Source of the DNA: Sedimentitalea sp039941015
GTDB taxonomy: Bacteria; Pseudomonadota; Alphaproteobacteria; Rhodobacterales; Rhodobacteraceae
Reading direction: 5' to 3' (one strand)
DNA length: 64,000 bases
Assembly (NCBI RefSeq): GCF_039941015.1
Contig: NZ_JBDVFI010000020.1
In this document: piece after piece, positions 53,966 through 63,511 of the stretch
How the letters are laid out: every line of letters begins with the position of its first letter
Position numbering within the stretch: the first letter of the stretch is position 1
Position numbers and translations under genes: made by a program
The notes under the pieces: model-generated
Seen by the model: only the letters and a program-made list of their open reading frames with translations
Told to the model about the DNA's origin: nothing
Database searches by the model: none

Positions 53966-54576
53966 AGAAAATCTCCGTCAAAATCATCGACAGCGCGAGG
54001 CACTGCCTTGAACGGAGCGAGATCAAGAATGTCGGCGTCCAGACCCAAATCAATGTGCGTGGCAATCAGCGCGCTGCCGCCCTGCCCCAGATGCGCCCGA
54101 ACCGCATCGGCAAACAACGCCACCGCTGCAACATCGAGTGACACGGTCGGCTCATCCAGCATCCAGATCGGCCTCCCGGTGACCAGCAGGCGCGACAGGC
54201 CAAGCCGCCGTTTCTGGCCAGCAGACAGATTGCCAGCGTGTCGGTCTGACAGGCCCTTTAGGTCAAACGCGTCCAACGCCGGGTCAATACCTGACGCACC
54301 ATATACACTGGCCCAGAATGTCAGATTCTCGGTCACGGTCAGGGTCGGCTTGATGCCATCGGAATGGCCCGCATAGGCGATGCTGTCCTCTGCCCCAATG
54401 ATCTGCCCCGATATCGGCAACTGAAGACCCGCAAGGGTGCGCAAGAGTGTTGTCTTGCCAATCCCGTTCGGTCCGCGCACCACCAGAGCCTGACCCGGAG
54501 CGAGCACAAAGCTCAAGCCTTCGAGGACGGGCACGCCACCGCGTGCGATGCAAAGCTCTGTGACGGACAGGGTCAT
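53962..54576 (-). CDS. ccmA: CcmA haem-exporter ATPase
   Basis: ABC ATPase of 204 residues for cytochrome c maturation. Walker A is GPNGIGKTTLLRTLAGL, the ABC signature is NLSAGQKRRLGLSRLL, and Walker B is PIWMLDEPTVSLD. It energises release of haem-loaded CcmE with CcmB, C and D. It begins the ccm run 37 bases after the Mth938-like gene. Confidence 0.95.
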   Translation of the reverse strand: MTLSVTELCIARGGVPVLEGLSFVLAPGQALVVRGPNGIGKTTLLRTLAGLQLPISGQIIGAEDSIAYAGHSDGIKPTLTVTENLTFWASVYGASGIDPALDAFDLKGLSDRHAGNLSAGQKRRLGLSRLLVTGRPIWMLDEPTVSLDVAAVALFADAVRAHLGQGGSALIATHIDLGLDADILDLAPFKAVPRAVDDFDGDFL

Positions 54577-54613
54577 GAGTGGCGAATAACCGATTGACGG
54601 TTGGCGAAAAAGC

Positions 54614-54967
54614 CTAAACCGGGAGCAGCGCCAGCGCGATGCGCCGCCCTTCGGCCAGCAACACGTTGTAAGTACGACAGGCAGCGGGCGAATTCATCAC
54701 CTCTGCACCAATGCCGGCACTCTCAAGCTGTGTGCGCAAAGCGGTAGGAATGTGCGCAATTTCCGGACCTGTTCCGATGAACAAAACGTCGATCTTGCCC
54801 GCGAGCGCCAATAATGCAGCGGTGTCATCCAGTCCACCCCAGGCGGCGGGCCCGTCAGGCCCGGTGAGAACCGCGCCTTTGTGCACCGTGCCTCCGATCC
54901 GATAGAATCCCGGTCCATAGCCATCAACCGGCAACGCATTGGAAAATGTGATCTCATTTAGGCGCAT
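54614..54967 (-). CDS. Mth938-like domain protein
   Basis: 117 residues, a soluble MTH938-fold protein (MRLNEITFSNALPVDGYGPG; VLFIGTGPEIAHIPTALRTQ; GAEVMNSPAACRTYNVLLAE). Its relatives include a mitochondrial complex I assembly factor (NDUFAF3), which suggests an assembly role but does not prove one. The ATG at 54967 is 1 base after the TauE stop, so they are co-translated. It commonly sits between secDF and ccm genes in this bacterial family. Confidence 0.82.
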   Translation of the reverse strand: MRLNEITFSNALPVDGYGPGFYRIGGTVHKGAVLTGPDGPAAWGGLDDTAALLALAGKIDVLFIGTGPEIAHIPTALRTQLESAGIGAEVMNSPAACRTYNVLLAEGRRIALALLPV

Positions 54968-54968
54968 G

Positions 54969-55724
54969 TCAGTGTCCCGTTCCCCAAACCGGCAGCCCAG
55001 CCAAAGCCGCACCAAAGATCAGCGCATAGGCGACGCCGCGGTAAACCCGTTCATATCTGGGCAGAAATAGCGCGGCACCGAGCAGATTGCCAACCATGTT
55101 TGGGATGGCAAGCAAGAGACCGGTGAAAAAGGGCTCCGGCGCAAGTCGCCCCGCAACCAACAACATCGCCAGAATGGCACCGTCATAGAAGCACAGGTAG
55201 AACGTCATGTTCGCCCGAATGACCCGCGCCGGATGCGGGCTTGCCATATAGGCAAAGATCACGGGCGGGCCTGGAATGCCCGCAATTCCGCCCAGAAACC
55301 CCGCTGCCGCGCCGGTCCCAAACACCGCCGCCGGGCGCAAGGTGCCGGAATAGCGCCAGCCAAACATCAGCACGCAAAGCATGGTCAGCGACACCAACGA
55401 GACGGTGGAACGGAAGATATCGGGGTCAAGAACAAACAGCGCCGCAAGGCCCAGCGGCAGCGCTAGCAGGGTTCCGAAGGCAAGCCGCGCTAGATCGCCG
55501 CGATGGGTATCGGGTGCTGCACGCCGCAAGGTCGGCAGCGGGCCAAGAACATCCATGGTCGCGAGCGTGATGACGGCCGCAACAGGATCAAGCACGATAC
55601 CTGCGATCGGCAGATAGATCAGTGCTGTGCCAAACCCGGCGAATCCCCGCACCGTTCCCGCCGTCAGTGCCGCACAGGCGAGCAACAGAAGGTCGGGTGT
55701 CATCAGAGAATAGAGAAAATCCAT
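54969..55724 (-). CDS. TauE/SafE-type sulfite exporter permease
   Basis: Membrane protein of 251 residues with about seven to eight helices. The family signature is AALTAGTVRGFAGFGTALIY at the N-terminus and GFLGGIAGIPGPPVIFAYMA in the middle. Members export sulfite or sulfoacetate or act on other small anions; the substrate here is unknown. It lies between secF and the Mth938-like gene with 125 bases upstream. Confidence 0.85.
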   Translation of the reverse strand: MDFLYSLMTPDLLLLACAALTAGTVRGFAGFGTALIYLPIAGIVLDPVAAVITLATMDVLGPLPTLRRAAPDTHRGDLARLAFGTLLALPLGLAALFVLDPDIFRSTVSLVSLTMLCVLMFGWRYSGTLRPAAVFGTGAAAGFLGGIAGIPGPPVIFAYMASPHPARVIRANMTFYLCFYDGAILAMLLVAGRLAPEPFFTGLLLAIPNMVGNLLGAALFLPRYERVYRGVAYALIFGAALAGLPVWGTGH

Positions 55725-55849
55725 TTGCCGGACCCTGCCCCGCTCGCCGACGAACCGCTAGGGCCAGATGCCAATACGCTCTAGCACCAGCCCTGATTGT
55801 TTCGCGATTCGGCCCAGTTCAGCGGGGCCTTGGTCCCACTGCCACTGCG

Positions 55850-56818
55850 TCACGCATCGACGTTGGCAAACTGATTTCCGGATGTGTTGCTGGGTTTGGA
55901 CCAATCACGCTTGACGCCCAGATACAGCAGCACCGCCGACGCCACAAAGATTGAGGAATAGGTTCCGACGATAACACCCCAGATCATGGCAAAGACGAAT
56001 CCACGGATCACGTCACCACCAAGCACAAACAATGAAACCAAAGCCAGCAACGTCGTGACCGAGGTCATGAACGTCCGCGACAGGGTTTCGTTGATCGACA
56101 GGTTCAACACTTCGGCAAGGGATTTCTTTTTGTATTTTCGCAAGTTCTCCCGAACCCGGTCAAACACCACCACTGTGTCATTCAGCGAATAGCCGACAAT
56201 GGTAAGCAAGGCCGCGATAATCGCCAGATCAAACTTGATCTGAAGCTCTGAAAAAATGCCGATTGTCAGGATTACGTCATGGACCAGCGCCACGACAGCC
56301 CCAAGCGCGAACTGCCATTCAAACCGTAGCCAGATGTAGATCAACACCGCGCCAATCGCCAAAACCACCGCGATAACTGCCGTCTGGATCAGTTCGCCAG
56401 ACACCTTTGGCCCTACGGACTCGACCGAAACGAATTTGATATCTGGAGCGACCGAAGCCAGTGCGGCCTCGACGGCTGCAATCGTCTCGGGGGTTGCCGC
56501 TTCCTGTTCATCCTGCGCCTGAATACGGATCATTGCGACGTTTTCATCATCGCCAAAGGCCGGATCGAACACCTCGCTGATCAGCACATCGCCGATGTCC
56601 AAATCGTCGAGCACGCCGCGATAGGCCCCCACATCCACGGGCTGCGCGCTTTCAGTACGGATTGTGGTGCCGCCACGGAAGTCGATCCCGTAATTCAGCC
56701 CGCGCACCATGAACGAGCCGAAAGCCACAACCATCAGAAACGCCGAGATCCCCAGCCAGACCTTCCAGTGGCTGAAGAAATCGAACGAGGTTTCCTGCGG
56801 AACAAGTTTCAGTCGCAT
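55850..56818 (-). CDS. secF: Protein translocase subunit SecF
   Basis: 322-residue membrane protein that works with SecD to pull secreted proteins across the inner membrane. Family stretches are GLNYGIDFRGGTTIRTESAQ in the first periplasmic part, IAALLTIVGYSLNDTVVVFD (the core SecF motif) and LNLSINETLSRTFMTSVTTL. ATG 56818 is 1 base beyond the secD stop; an ATG 36 bases upstream lies within secD. Confidence 0.96.
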   Translation of the reverse strand: MRLKLVPQETSFDFFSHWKVWLGISAFLMVVAFGSFMVRGLNYGIDFRGGTTIRTESAQPVDVGAYRGVLDDLDIGDVLISEVFDPAFGDDENVAMIRIQAQDEQEAATPETIAAVEAALASVAPDIKFVSVESVGPKVSGELIQTAVIAVVLAIGAVLIYIWLRFEWQFALGAVVALVHDVILTIGIFSELQIKFDLAIIAALLTIVGYSLNDTVVVFDRVRENLRKYKKKSLAEVLNLSINETLSRTFMTSVTTLLALVSLFVLGGDVIRGFVFAMIWGVIVGTYSSIFVASAVLLYLGVKRDWSKPSNTSGNQFANVDA

Positions 56819-56819
56819 G

Positions 56820-58481
56820 TCATACCTCGATGGATTTAGGGCGGCGACGATCATACCATGTCACGATGATCAGACGCGTCACATAGATCGCGGTGAATAC
56901 CGAGGTCAGGATGCCCAGCCCCAGCGTGATTGCAAACCCACGCACCGGGCCCGACCCCATGGCAAACAGGATCACAGCCGTGATGAAGGTGGTGATGTTG
57001 GCGTCCAAAATTGCGCTCAGCGCCTTTTCATACCCCAATTCAATTGCCCGGGCCGGTCCGCGAGACGTCTTGAGCTCTTCGCGGATACGCTCAAACACCA
57101 GAACGTTGGCATCCACCGCCATGCCGACGGTCAGCACGATCCCGGCAATCCCCGGCAAGGTCAGCGTCGCACCGATCAGCGAGAGCAGACCGAAAATCAG
57201 GCCAATATTCAGGATCAATGCGATGTTGGCAAACAGACCGAACAAGCCATAGCTGAGCGCCATAAAGATCAGAACGGCGGCAAAGGCGACCATCGTGGCG
57301 ATCTTGCCCGCTTCAATGCTGTCTTGACCGAGTTCCGGGCCGATGGTCCGTTCTTCGAGGAACTCTAGACCCGCAGGCAGGGCACCGGCCCGGAGCAGAA
57401 CCGCGAGGTTGGTACTCTCTTCGACGGTAAAGTTACCTGTGATGATACCGGAACCGCCGGGAATGTGGCTCTGGATCACAGGCGCACTGATGACCTCGTC
57501 GTCCAACACGATGGCAAAGGGGCTCCCGATGTTTTCAAGCGTGTATTCGCCGAATTTGCGTGCCCCAGAGGTATTGAACCGGAAATTGACCGCAGGGCGA
57601 CCATTTTGATCGAACGCTGGCTGCGCATCGACCAGTTCCTCGCCGGTAACGACCGGGGCTGACTCCAGCGTGTAAAAGGCACCGGGTTCATCCAGCGACG
57701 GAACGATCACGTTGCCGACGCCGGCGTTCGCATTGGCGTCGCTGCCGCGTCCAACGACCGGTTGGAACGTCAATTGCGCAGTCGTGCCGATGATTTCCTT
57801 GAGCTCCGAGGCGCTGCCGATTCCGGGCACCTGAATCAGAATGCGATCTTCGCCCTGCCGCTGAATCGTCGGTTCGCGGGTTCCGACCTCGTCGATCCGG
57901 CGCCGAATGATCTCGAGCGATTGACGCACGGTGCGATCATCACTGGCGAGCTTTTCGGCTTCGGATAAGGTTACGATCAGGACGTCGCCATCGCCGCTCA
58001 CTTCGATGTCGGTTGAGCCGACACCCGTCAGGGTCTGAATCGGACGCGCCAGTTCACGCACCACTTCGAGCGCGCGGCCCATGCCCTCTGGCTCGCTGAT
58101 CTTGACGCGAATCTCTTGCGGATCAGACGGTTGGAGGCGGATCGTCCCGATTGTCGCACGCTCGGGTCGCAGGGCGTCGCGGATCTCCGGCCACATGGCC
58201 TGCATCCGGCTTTCATAGACATCGGTGACCTTCACTTCGGCCAGTAGATGCGCACCACCGCGCAGATCAAGCCCGAGGTTCACCAGCGCACTCGGCATCC
58301 AGTTCGGCCATTGGCTGGCCTCTGCCTCAAGCGCTTCTGTCTGGCCCTGCACCTCGATTGCCGCAACGGCATCGTTGTGCTGCTCAACCCGCGTATAAAA
58401 CGCGTTGGGCAACGCCAGCCATAATCCGACCGCGCAGACCGACCAGATCAGCACTTTCTTCCACAATTCGAATTGCAGCAT
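56820..58481 (-). CDS. secD: Protein translocase subunit SecD
   Basis: 553-residue SecD. The N-terminal helix is followed by NLGLDLRGGAHLLAEVKVTD, the D1 motif, and the periplasmic P1 domain. FQPVVGRG and SGARKFGEYTLENIGSPFAI are in the later periplasmic part; the membrane block has NIGLIFGLLSLIGATLTLPG and VLTVGMAVDANVLVFERIRE. It is the middle gene of yajC-secD-secF. Confidence 0.97.
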   Translation of the reverse strand: MLQFELWKKVLIWSVCAVGLWLALPNAFYTRVEQHNDAVAAIEVQGQTEALEAEASQWPNWMPSALVNLGLDLRGGAHLLAEVKVTDVYESRMQAMWPEIRDALRPERATIGTIRLQPSDPQEIRVKISEPEGMGRALEVVRELARPIQTLTGVGSTDIEVSGDGDVLIVTLSEAEKLASDDRTVRQSLEIIRRRIDEVGTREPTIQRQGEDRILIQVPGIGSASELKEIIGTTAQLTFQPVVGRGSDANANAGVGNVIVPSLDEPGAFYTLESAPVVTGEELVDAQPAFDQNGRPAVNFRFNTSGARKFGEYTLENIGSPFAIVLDDEVISAPVIQSHIPGGSGIITGNFTVEESTNLAVLLRAGALPAGLEFLEERTIGPELGQDSIEAGKIATMVAFAAVLIFMALSYGLFGLFANIALILNIGLIFGLLSLIGATLTLPGIAGIVLTVGMAVDANVLVFERIREELKTSRGPARAIELGYEKALSAILDANITTFITAVILFAMGSGPVRGFAITLGLGILTSVFTAIYVTRLIIVTWYDRRRPKSIEV

Positions 58482-58514
58482 TACCCTGCCTTTTCAGAGG
58501 GGTGAGACGCGAAG

Positions 58515-58799
58515 TTAGCTCGCAGGCTCGGTCTTGCTCATCACCGTGGCGATGGTCGATTTGACAACGCGCACCTTGACATTCTCGGCCAGCTCGACCT
58601 CGACCTCGTTGTCGTCCTTGACCTTGACCACCTTGCCGATCAGCCCGCCCTGAGTGACGATCTGATCGCCCCGGCGCACGGCTTCGACCATGGCTTGGTG
58701 TTGTTTGACCTTTTTCTGCTGCGGACGGATCAGCAGGAAATACATGATCGCAAAGATTAGAATGAGCGGGAGAAACTGGGCAAGTGCGCCACCATCCAT
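58515..58799 (-). CDS. yajC: YajC preprotein translocase accessory protein
   Basis: 94-residue small membrane protein with one helix (LPLILIFAIMYFLLIRPQQK) followed by the family's QQKKVKQHQAMVEAVRRGDQ and IVTQGGLIGKVVKV. ATG 58799 follows AAAGGA. It is first in the yajC-secD-secF group and is divergent from serS with 251 bases between them. Confidence 0.96.
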   Translation of the reverse strand: MDGGALAQFLPLILIFAIMYFLLIRPQQKKVKQHQAMVEAVRRGDQIVTQGGLIGKVVKVKDDNEVEVELAENVKVRVVKSTIATVMSKTEPAS

Positions 58800-59050
58800 G
58801 AGATGTTCCTTTGATTGAAGGGCGGACCCCGGCCCGCGATGTCGGCGGAACCTATGCGCAGAGCCGTGGGTTTGCAAGGCACGATGAGTGAGGTGTTTGA
58901 AGGCAATGTTGCGCGTGACAGAAGATCATCGGCTTTGACCCGGATGATCCCAAAACGTGGTAACCCGTTCGGCGGTGAACCGCACCCTACCATAGAACTG
59001 GATGATAAGGCATAACGCGGCAAACGACTCGCTCACCAAGGAAGACCGCC

Positions 59051-60343
59051 ATGCATGACATCCGCGCCATTCGCGAAAACCCTGATGCTTTTGATGCAGC
59101 CCTTGCGCGGCGCGGTGATGCGCCTGAAGCGTCGGCATTGTTGTCGCTGGATGAGGCGCGGCGGTCCAAGATCCTTGCGGCCGAAACTGCGCAAGCCGAA
59201 CAGAACAAGGCCAGCAAGCTGGTTGGAGCGGCCAAAGCCAAGGGCGATGAGGCCGAGTTTGAGCGGTTGCGGGCGCTTGTGTCGGAGAAAAAAGCCGAGG
59301 TGGCGGCGATGCAGGCCGAGGCCAAGGAACTGGACGCGCAGTTGACCGACAAGCTCGCCCGGATCGCCAACAGCCCGGCGGATGATGTGCCGGACGGGGC
59401 CGATGAAGACGACAATGTCGAGATCAGCCGATGGGGCGAACCGCGCGCGCTGGATTTCGCACCAAAAGAGCATTTCGAGCTTGCTGGCGTGGCTGCGTCG
59501 ATGGATTTCGAATTGGCGGCAAAGATCAGCGGCAGCCGGTTCGTGGTACTGAAAGGTGCCGTGGCGCGGATACACCGGGCGCTGGCACAGTTCATGATCG
59601 ACACCCATGTGGACGAGAATGGCCTGACCGAGATGAACTCGCCCGTATTGGTGCGCGACGAGGCGATGTATGGCACTGACAAGCTTCCGAAATTTGGTGA
59701 GGACAGCTATCAGACCACCAATGGCTGGTGGCTGGTGCCTACATCCGAGGTGCCGCTGACCTATTCGGTGGCGGGCGACATTGTGGAAGCGGCTGCGCTG
59801 CCGATCCGGATGACCGCACACACGCTGTGTTTCCGCAGTGAAGCCGGGAGTGCGGGCAAGGACACCGCAGGGATGCTGCGCCAGCACCAGTTTGAAAAGG
59901 TCGAGATGGTGTCGGTGACCCATCCGGACGACAGCGACGCTGAGCAAAAGCGGATGCTGCGCTGTGCCGAAGGCTTGCTCGAAAAGCTGGGTGTGCCCTA
60001 TCGCACGATCATCCTGTGCACCGGCGACATGGGATTCGGCGCGCGGCGGACGTTTGATATCGAGGCGTGGATGCCCGGGCAGGATGCCTATCGCGAGATC
60101 TCCAGCGTGTCGACCACCGGCGATTTTCAGGCGCGGCGCATGAATGCAAGGTTCCGCCCCGAAGGCGGTGGCAAGCCCGAGTTCGTGCACACGCTGAACG
60201 GATCAGGGCTTGCGGTTGGGCGATGCCTGATTGCGGTTCTGGAGAACGGCCAGCAAGAGGATGGATCGGTAGTATTGCCCGATGTGCTCGCACCCTATTT
60301 GGGCGGTCGCAAGATGCTGACCGCCGAGGGTGTACTGGCGTGA
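59051..60343 (+). CDS. serS: Seryl-tRNA synthetase
   Basis: Class II aminoacyl-tRNA synthetase of 430 residues. The N-terminal coiled-coil arm (about 25-105, rich in Ala, Glu and Lys) is followed by the catalytic core: motif 2 CFRSEAGSAGKDTAGMLRQH, and motif 3 NGSGLAVGRCLIAVLENGQ. The ATG at 59051 follows GGAAGA. The next gene overlaps the stop by 4 bases. Confidence 0.97.
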   Translation: MHDIRAIRENPDAFDAALARRGDAPEASALLSLDEARRSKILAAETAQAEQNKASKLVGAAKAKGDEAEFERLRALVSEKKAEVAAMQAEAKELDAQLTDKLARIANSPADDVPDGADEDDNVEISRWGEPRALDFAPKEHFELAGVAASMDFELAAKISGSRFVVLKGAVARIHRALAQFMIDTHVDENGLTEMNSPVLVRDEAMYGTDKLPKFGEDSYQTTNGWWLVPTSEVPLTYSVAGDIVEAAALPIRMTAHTLCFRSEAGSAGKDTAGMLRQHQFEKVEMVSVTHPDDSDAEQKRMLRCAEGLLEKLGVPYRTIILCTGDMGFGARRTFDIEAWMPGQDAYREISSVSTTGDFQARRMNARFRPEGGGKPEFVHTLNGSGLAVGRCLIAVLENGQQEDGSVVLPDVLAPYLGGRKMLTAEGVLA

Positions 60344-61062
60344 TTGAACGGGGTCCATTGCTGCCTGCGGTGCTGGTCGCCGCAACAACGCTCGCTTTTG
60401 TGAGTTCACCCTTGCTGGTGCCGGATTTTGGTGGCTTTGACCCGAACCTGTTCCCGGTGCCGCAGGACAATGCCCCGGTACAGCCTGCGGGATATGCCTT
60501 TGCGATCTGGGGTGTGATCTATCTCTGGCTGGTGGTCAGCGCCGGTTTCGGGTTGTTCGCCCGGGCGCGTGCGGCCGATTGGATGCCCATGCGCCCTGCC
60601 CTTGCGCTGTCGGTTGGGATCGGTGCGGCATGGTTGCCGGTGGCCATGGTCAGCCCGCTTGGCGCGACCGCTCTCATCTGGATCATGTGCGGCACGGCGA
60701 TCATCGCATTGCTGCGAACGCCAGAACTTGATCGCCTGCTCGCACACGCCCCTGTCGGGCTGTACGCCGGTTGGCTGACCGCAGCGAGCTGTGTTTCGGT
60801 CGGCCTGGTATTGGCAGGCTACGGGATCATGGGTCAAACGGCCGCAGCAATCCTGGCCCTCTTGCTGGCCCTTGCGATATCTGTTGCGGTCCTGCGTTTC
60901 GCGGGCAACTTTCCGGAGTTCGGATTTTCTGTTGTCTGGGCATTGATCGCGGTCACGGTCGCGAGTTGGGATGATGCAACCGTAGTCACATGGCTGGCGG
61001 CAACCGGTGCCGGGCTGGTGGCTGGTGTGACGCTCTCAGCAGCCCGGCGCGCCCGAACGTAA
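60340..61062 (+). CDS. TspO/MBR-like tryptophan-rich membrane protein
   Basis: 240-residue membrane protein with about seven hydrophobic helices. AGYAFAIWGVIYLWLVVSAG is the part that resembles the tryptophan-rich sensory protein family. The GTG at 60340 overlaps the serS stop by 4 bases (GTGA). The protein is longer than classic TspO (about 160 residues), so this is a related family. Role unknown; TspO of Rhodobacter affects tetrapyrrole metabolism but that cannot be assumed. Confidence 0.7.
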   Translation: MIERGPLLPAVLVAATTLAFVSSPLLVPDFGGFDPNLFPVPQDNAPVQPAGYAFAIWGVIYLWLVVSAGFGLFARARAADWMPMRPALALSVGIGAAWLPVAMVSPLGATALIWIMCGTAIIALLRTPELDRLLAHAPVGLYAGWLTAASCVSVGLVLAGYGIMGQTAAAILALLLALAISVAVLRFAGNFPEFGFSVVWALIAVTVASWDDATVVTWLAATGAGLVAGVTLSAARRART

Positions 61063-61101
61063 CCATTTTTCAATGTGCGCCGGGGTGGAACAGACCGCCC
61101 G

Positions 61102-61488
61102 TCAGAACAGCCCGTTATCGTTCTGCGATGTGTCCGTGATCACCTGCAGCACGTCCCAATGCTCGACAATCTTGCCCTGCGGGTCAAAGCGGAAAATGTC
61201 CATGCCAGCATAGTCATCACTGCCGGGCCATGTTTGATGACAGTGCAACACCACCAAATCGCCCTCGGCAACAGTGCGCACAAATCGTGTGTGCTTGTCA
61301 GGGTACTCGGCCGCCATGCGCTCAAAATAGTCGACAAAGGCCTCTTTGCCATCCGCGACATGCGGGTTGTGCTGGATATAGGCGTCGCCCACGTAACGCT
61401 CGATCGCCTCGCGCGGTTTGCACTGGTTGAACATCAGGTCATAAAAGGCCATCGCGTTCTTGGTGTTGGCATCGGCATTTAAGGTCAT
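61102..61488 (-). CDS. SnoaL/NTF2-like polyketide cyclase-fold protein
   Basis: 128 residues with a nuclear-transport-factor-2 fold pattern (KNAMAFYDLMFNQCKPREAI, QHNPHVADGKEAFVDYFERM, DLVVLHCHQTWPGSDDYAGM and DIFRFDPQGKIVEHWDVLQV), typical of SnoaL-like enzymes that act on small molecules. The ATG at 61488 is chosen because an upstream frame of 35 residues carries no conserved-looking sequence. The reaction is unknown. Confidence 0.82.
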   Translation of the reverse strand: MTLNADANTKNAMAFYDLMFNQCKPREAIERYVGDAYIQHNPHVADGKEAFVDYFERMAAEYPDKHTRFVRTVAEGDLVVLHCHQTWPGSDDYAGMDIFRFDPQGKIVEHWDVLQVITDTSQNDNGLF

Positions 61489-61814
61489 CGGCGTATCTCG
61501 CGTTGTCGCGCCCTGCAGAGGAGCGATGTTTCGGTCTGACCATGGCCCAGATTTCAAGAACAATGCAATCGCGGCGATCATGGTGCCTGACAAACCCTGT
61601 CGGTCATCGGCGGAATTGTTTCAATGACGTTCGAACGCGTGATGGCATCAGCAGACCCATATGAACGAAACGGCAGCTTTTCGTGGATTTTGCGCGATGT
61701 TTGCGCTCACGGCTTCTCACATACGAACACGCTCTGGTGGCAGGCCTGTTGTCCAAGGATGAAGTCAGTATGTCTTGCGCGGAACGTGTACGCCCAAAGG
61801 AAAGACCAACTCGG
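61489..61814. other. Spacer before a membrane-protein gene
   Basis: 326 bases between the SnoaL-like start and the next start. Two short frames of about 75 codons occur, one on each strand, but neither has a ribosome site or a family resemblance. It should contain the divergent promoters. No repeat or strong hairpin was seen. Confidence 0.45.
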
Positions 61815-62273
61815 ATGTCATCACATATCACACTCAGAAACCTGATCTTAGCCGGCTTGGCAGGTGAAATCGCGTTTGAGGCCTATGCCTGGCTTGTCTC
61901 GCCATTGCTGTTCGGAGTCGCACTCGGGCCGGCGAATTTGATCGTCGCTCTGGGGAACATCACGGCTGGTATTGCTCTGCCCTATTGGGCGGGCTTCATC
62001 ATTCATTTCATGATCGGCGCGGTCGGGTTTTCGACCTTCGTCTGGATCACCCACCTGATCACAAAGGCCAATCTGATTCTCTCCGGTGCCATCGCCGGTT
62101 TCGTACTGTGGTTCGTGGCCCAGGGCGTTCTTGCACCTGCTGTTGGTCGCAGCTTCATGATGGGCTTTGGGGCCTACACGCAATCGTCGTTCATCGGGCA
62201 TGTCGGAATGGCCACTTTGATGGGGTATGTCCTGTTGAAACTTGGCAGCAGCAAGGCTCTCAAGACTGCATGA
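61815..62273 (+). CDS. Four-helix membrane protein of unknown function
   Basis: 152 residues from ATG 61815, with about four to five transmembrane helices (LILAGLAGEIAFEAYAWLVS, ANLIVALGNITAGIALPYWA, HFMIGAVGFSTFVWITHLI, LSGAIAGFVLWFVAQGVLA, SFIGHVGMATLMGYVLLKL). The upstream in-frame sequence is not supported by any ribosome site. I do not recognise the family with certainty. Confidence 0.65.
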   Translation: MSSHITLRNLILAGLAGEIAFEAYAWLVSPLLFGVALGPANLIVALGNITAGIALPYWAGFIIHFMIGAVGFSTFVWITHLITKANLILSGAIAGFVLWFVAQGVLAPAVGRSFMMGFGAYTQSSFIGHVGMATLMGYVLLKLGSSKALKTA

Positions 62274-62326
62274 TCTTGGCTGCGCCATGCAAGCGCCGGG
62301 GCGCTTGCCACCAACACGATCAGGGC

Positions 62327-63322
62327 CTACCCGACGATTGAATCCGCAGTGCTTCTGACCCGATCTTCTGCGCGTGGAAACCGCACCAGCCGGCCCTGCT
62401 CTTCGTCCCATAGCTTGAGGTTCAGCGCCGCGACAGCTTCGAGGAACTTGATGCGGCGAGGAGCAAATTCCTCGGGCAGGCTATAGTGGCAGGCGCGCAG
62501 ACGATAGGACGGGATACGCGAGTTCAGGTGGTGGATATCATGCAGTGTGATGCAGGCCACAGCGTGATCGAACCACGCGCCAAAATCGAGGCAGGACGAA
62601 CCCTGTATGGCCGCAATCTGAGGATCAAGGTCGGGGCGTCGGTCCCAATAGGTGTCTTCAAAGTTATGCTGAAGGTAGACGAGGAACACGCCAAGCATGC
62701 CGCCAACCATCGACGCCGCGAAATAGATACCCAACCCATGCCAGCCCGACAGCACGTAGATCAATCCAACCCATGCCAGAACCGCGACATTATGCAGGAC
62801 AACCCCTTTCCAGCCGAACCGCATGGTATTCTTGGGCCAGCGATAGCGAATGAAATAGGTGAACAACGCACCAGCAGGCACAAGAATGAACGGATTGCGA
62901 TAGAGCCGATACTGTAGGCGCGACCAGAACCCCGCGTTGTTCCATTCGCGCAGGGTCATGGTGTTGATTTCACCGGTCTCGCGATGATCCAGATTGCCGA
63001 CACCTGCATGATGCAGATTGTGATTCTGTTTCATCACTTCGAACGGCGCAAAGGTGAACGGCGACAGCGCGTGTCCGGCCAGCTCGTTCAGCTCCCGCGT
63101 GGCGAACAGCGAGTGATGACCCGTGTCATGTTGCAGCACATAGAGACGCACGGCAGAAAACGCATGAACAACAACGGCGGGGATCAGCACGTACCAATGC
63201 CCCGATTGGCTGATCGCCAACCATAGCGACGTGAAATAAACCACAAACGTGCCAAAGAAACTCAGGCTCGCGAGGCGGTTGTCCTTGTCACAGTATTTCC
63301 GTGTATGCTCGCGCAAGTTCAT
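62327..63322 (-). CDS. Membrane fatty-acid desaturase
   Basis: 331-residue integral membrane di-iron desaturase. The three histidine boxes are HDTGHH (65-70), HNLHH (101-105) and HDIHH (261-265). About four membrane helices frame them. It resembles acyl-lipid desaturases, which introduce double bonds in fatty acyl chains; the substrate and position are unknown. ATG 63322 is used; an ATG 126 bases upstream would add sequence that has no desaturase features. Confidence 0.9.
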   Translation of the reverse strand: MNLREHTRKYCDKDNRLASLSFFGTFVVYFTSLWLAISQSGHWYVLIPAVVVHAFSAVRLYVLQHDTGHHSLFATRELNELAGHALSPFTFAPFEVMKQNHNLHHAGVGNLDHRETGEINTMTLREWNNAGFWSRLQYRLYRNPFILVPAGALFTYFIRYRWPKNTMRFGWKGVVLHNVAVLAWVGLIYVLSGWHGLGIYFAASMVGGMLGVFLVYLQHNFEDTYWDRRPDLDPQIAAIQGSSCLDFGAWFDHAVACITLHDIHHLNSRIPSYRLRACHYSLPEEFAPRRIKFLEAVAALNLKLWDEEQGRLVRFPRAEDRVRSTADSIVG

Positions 63323-63511
63323 GTCAGTACCCAAAGCGAAAAGGGCAGATCGCCCTATTGGTTGATAGCAGCACTTGTTGTCAGATATCTGACAAATTTC
63401 GCGCTCCTTTTCAATCATTTGGCGAAACTTCGCCGGGATGAGCGACAATTTGGCCGTTTGCCGACCGCGTCACACATGCCTCGGCACCATTCGTACTGGT
63501 TGCAGGCGACT

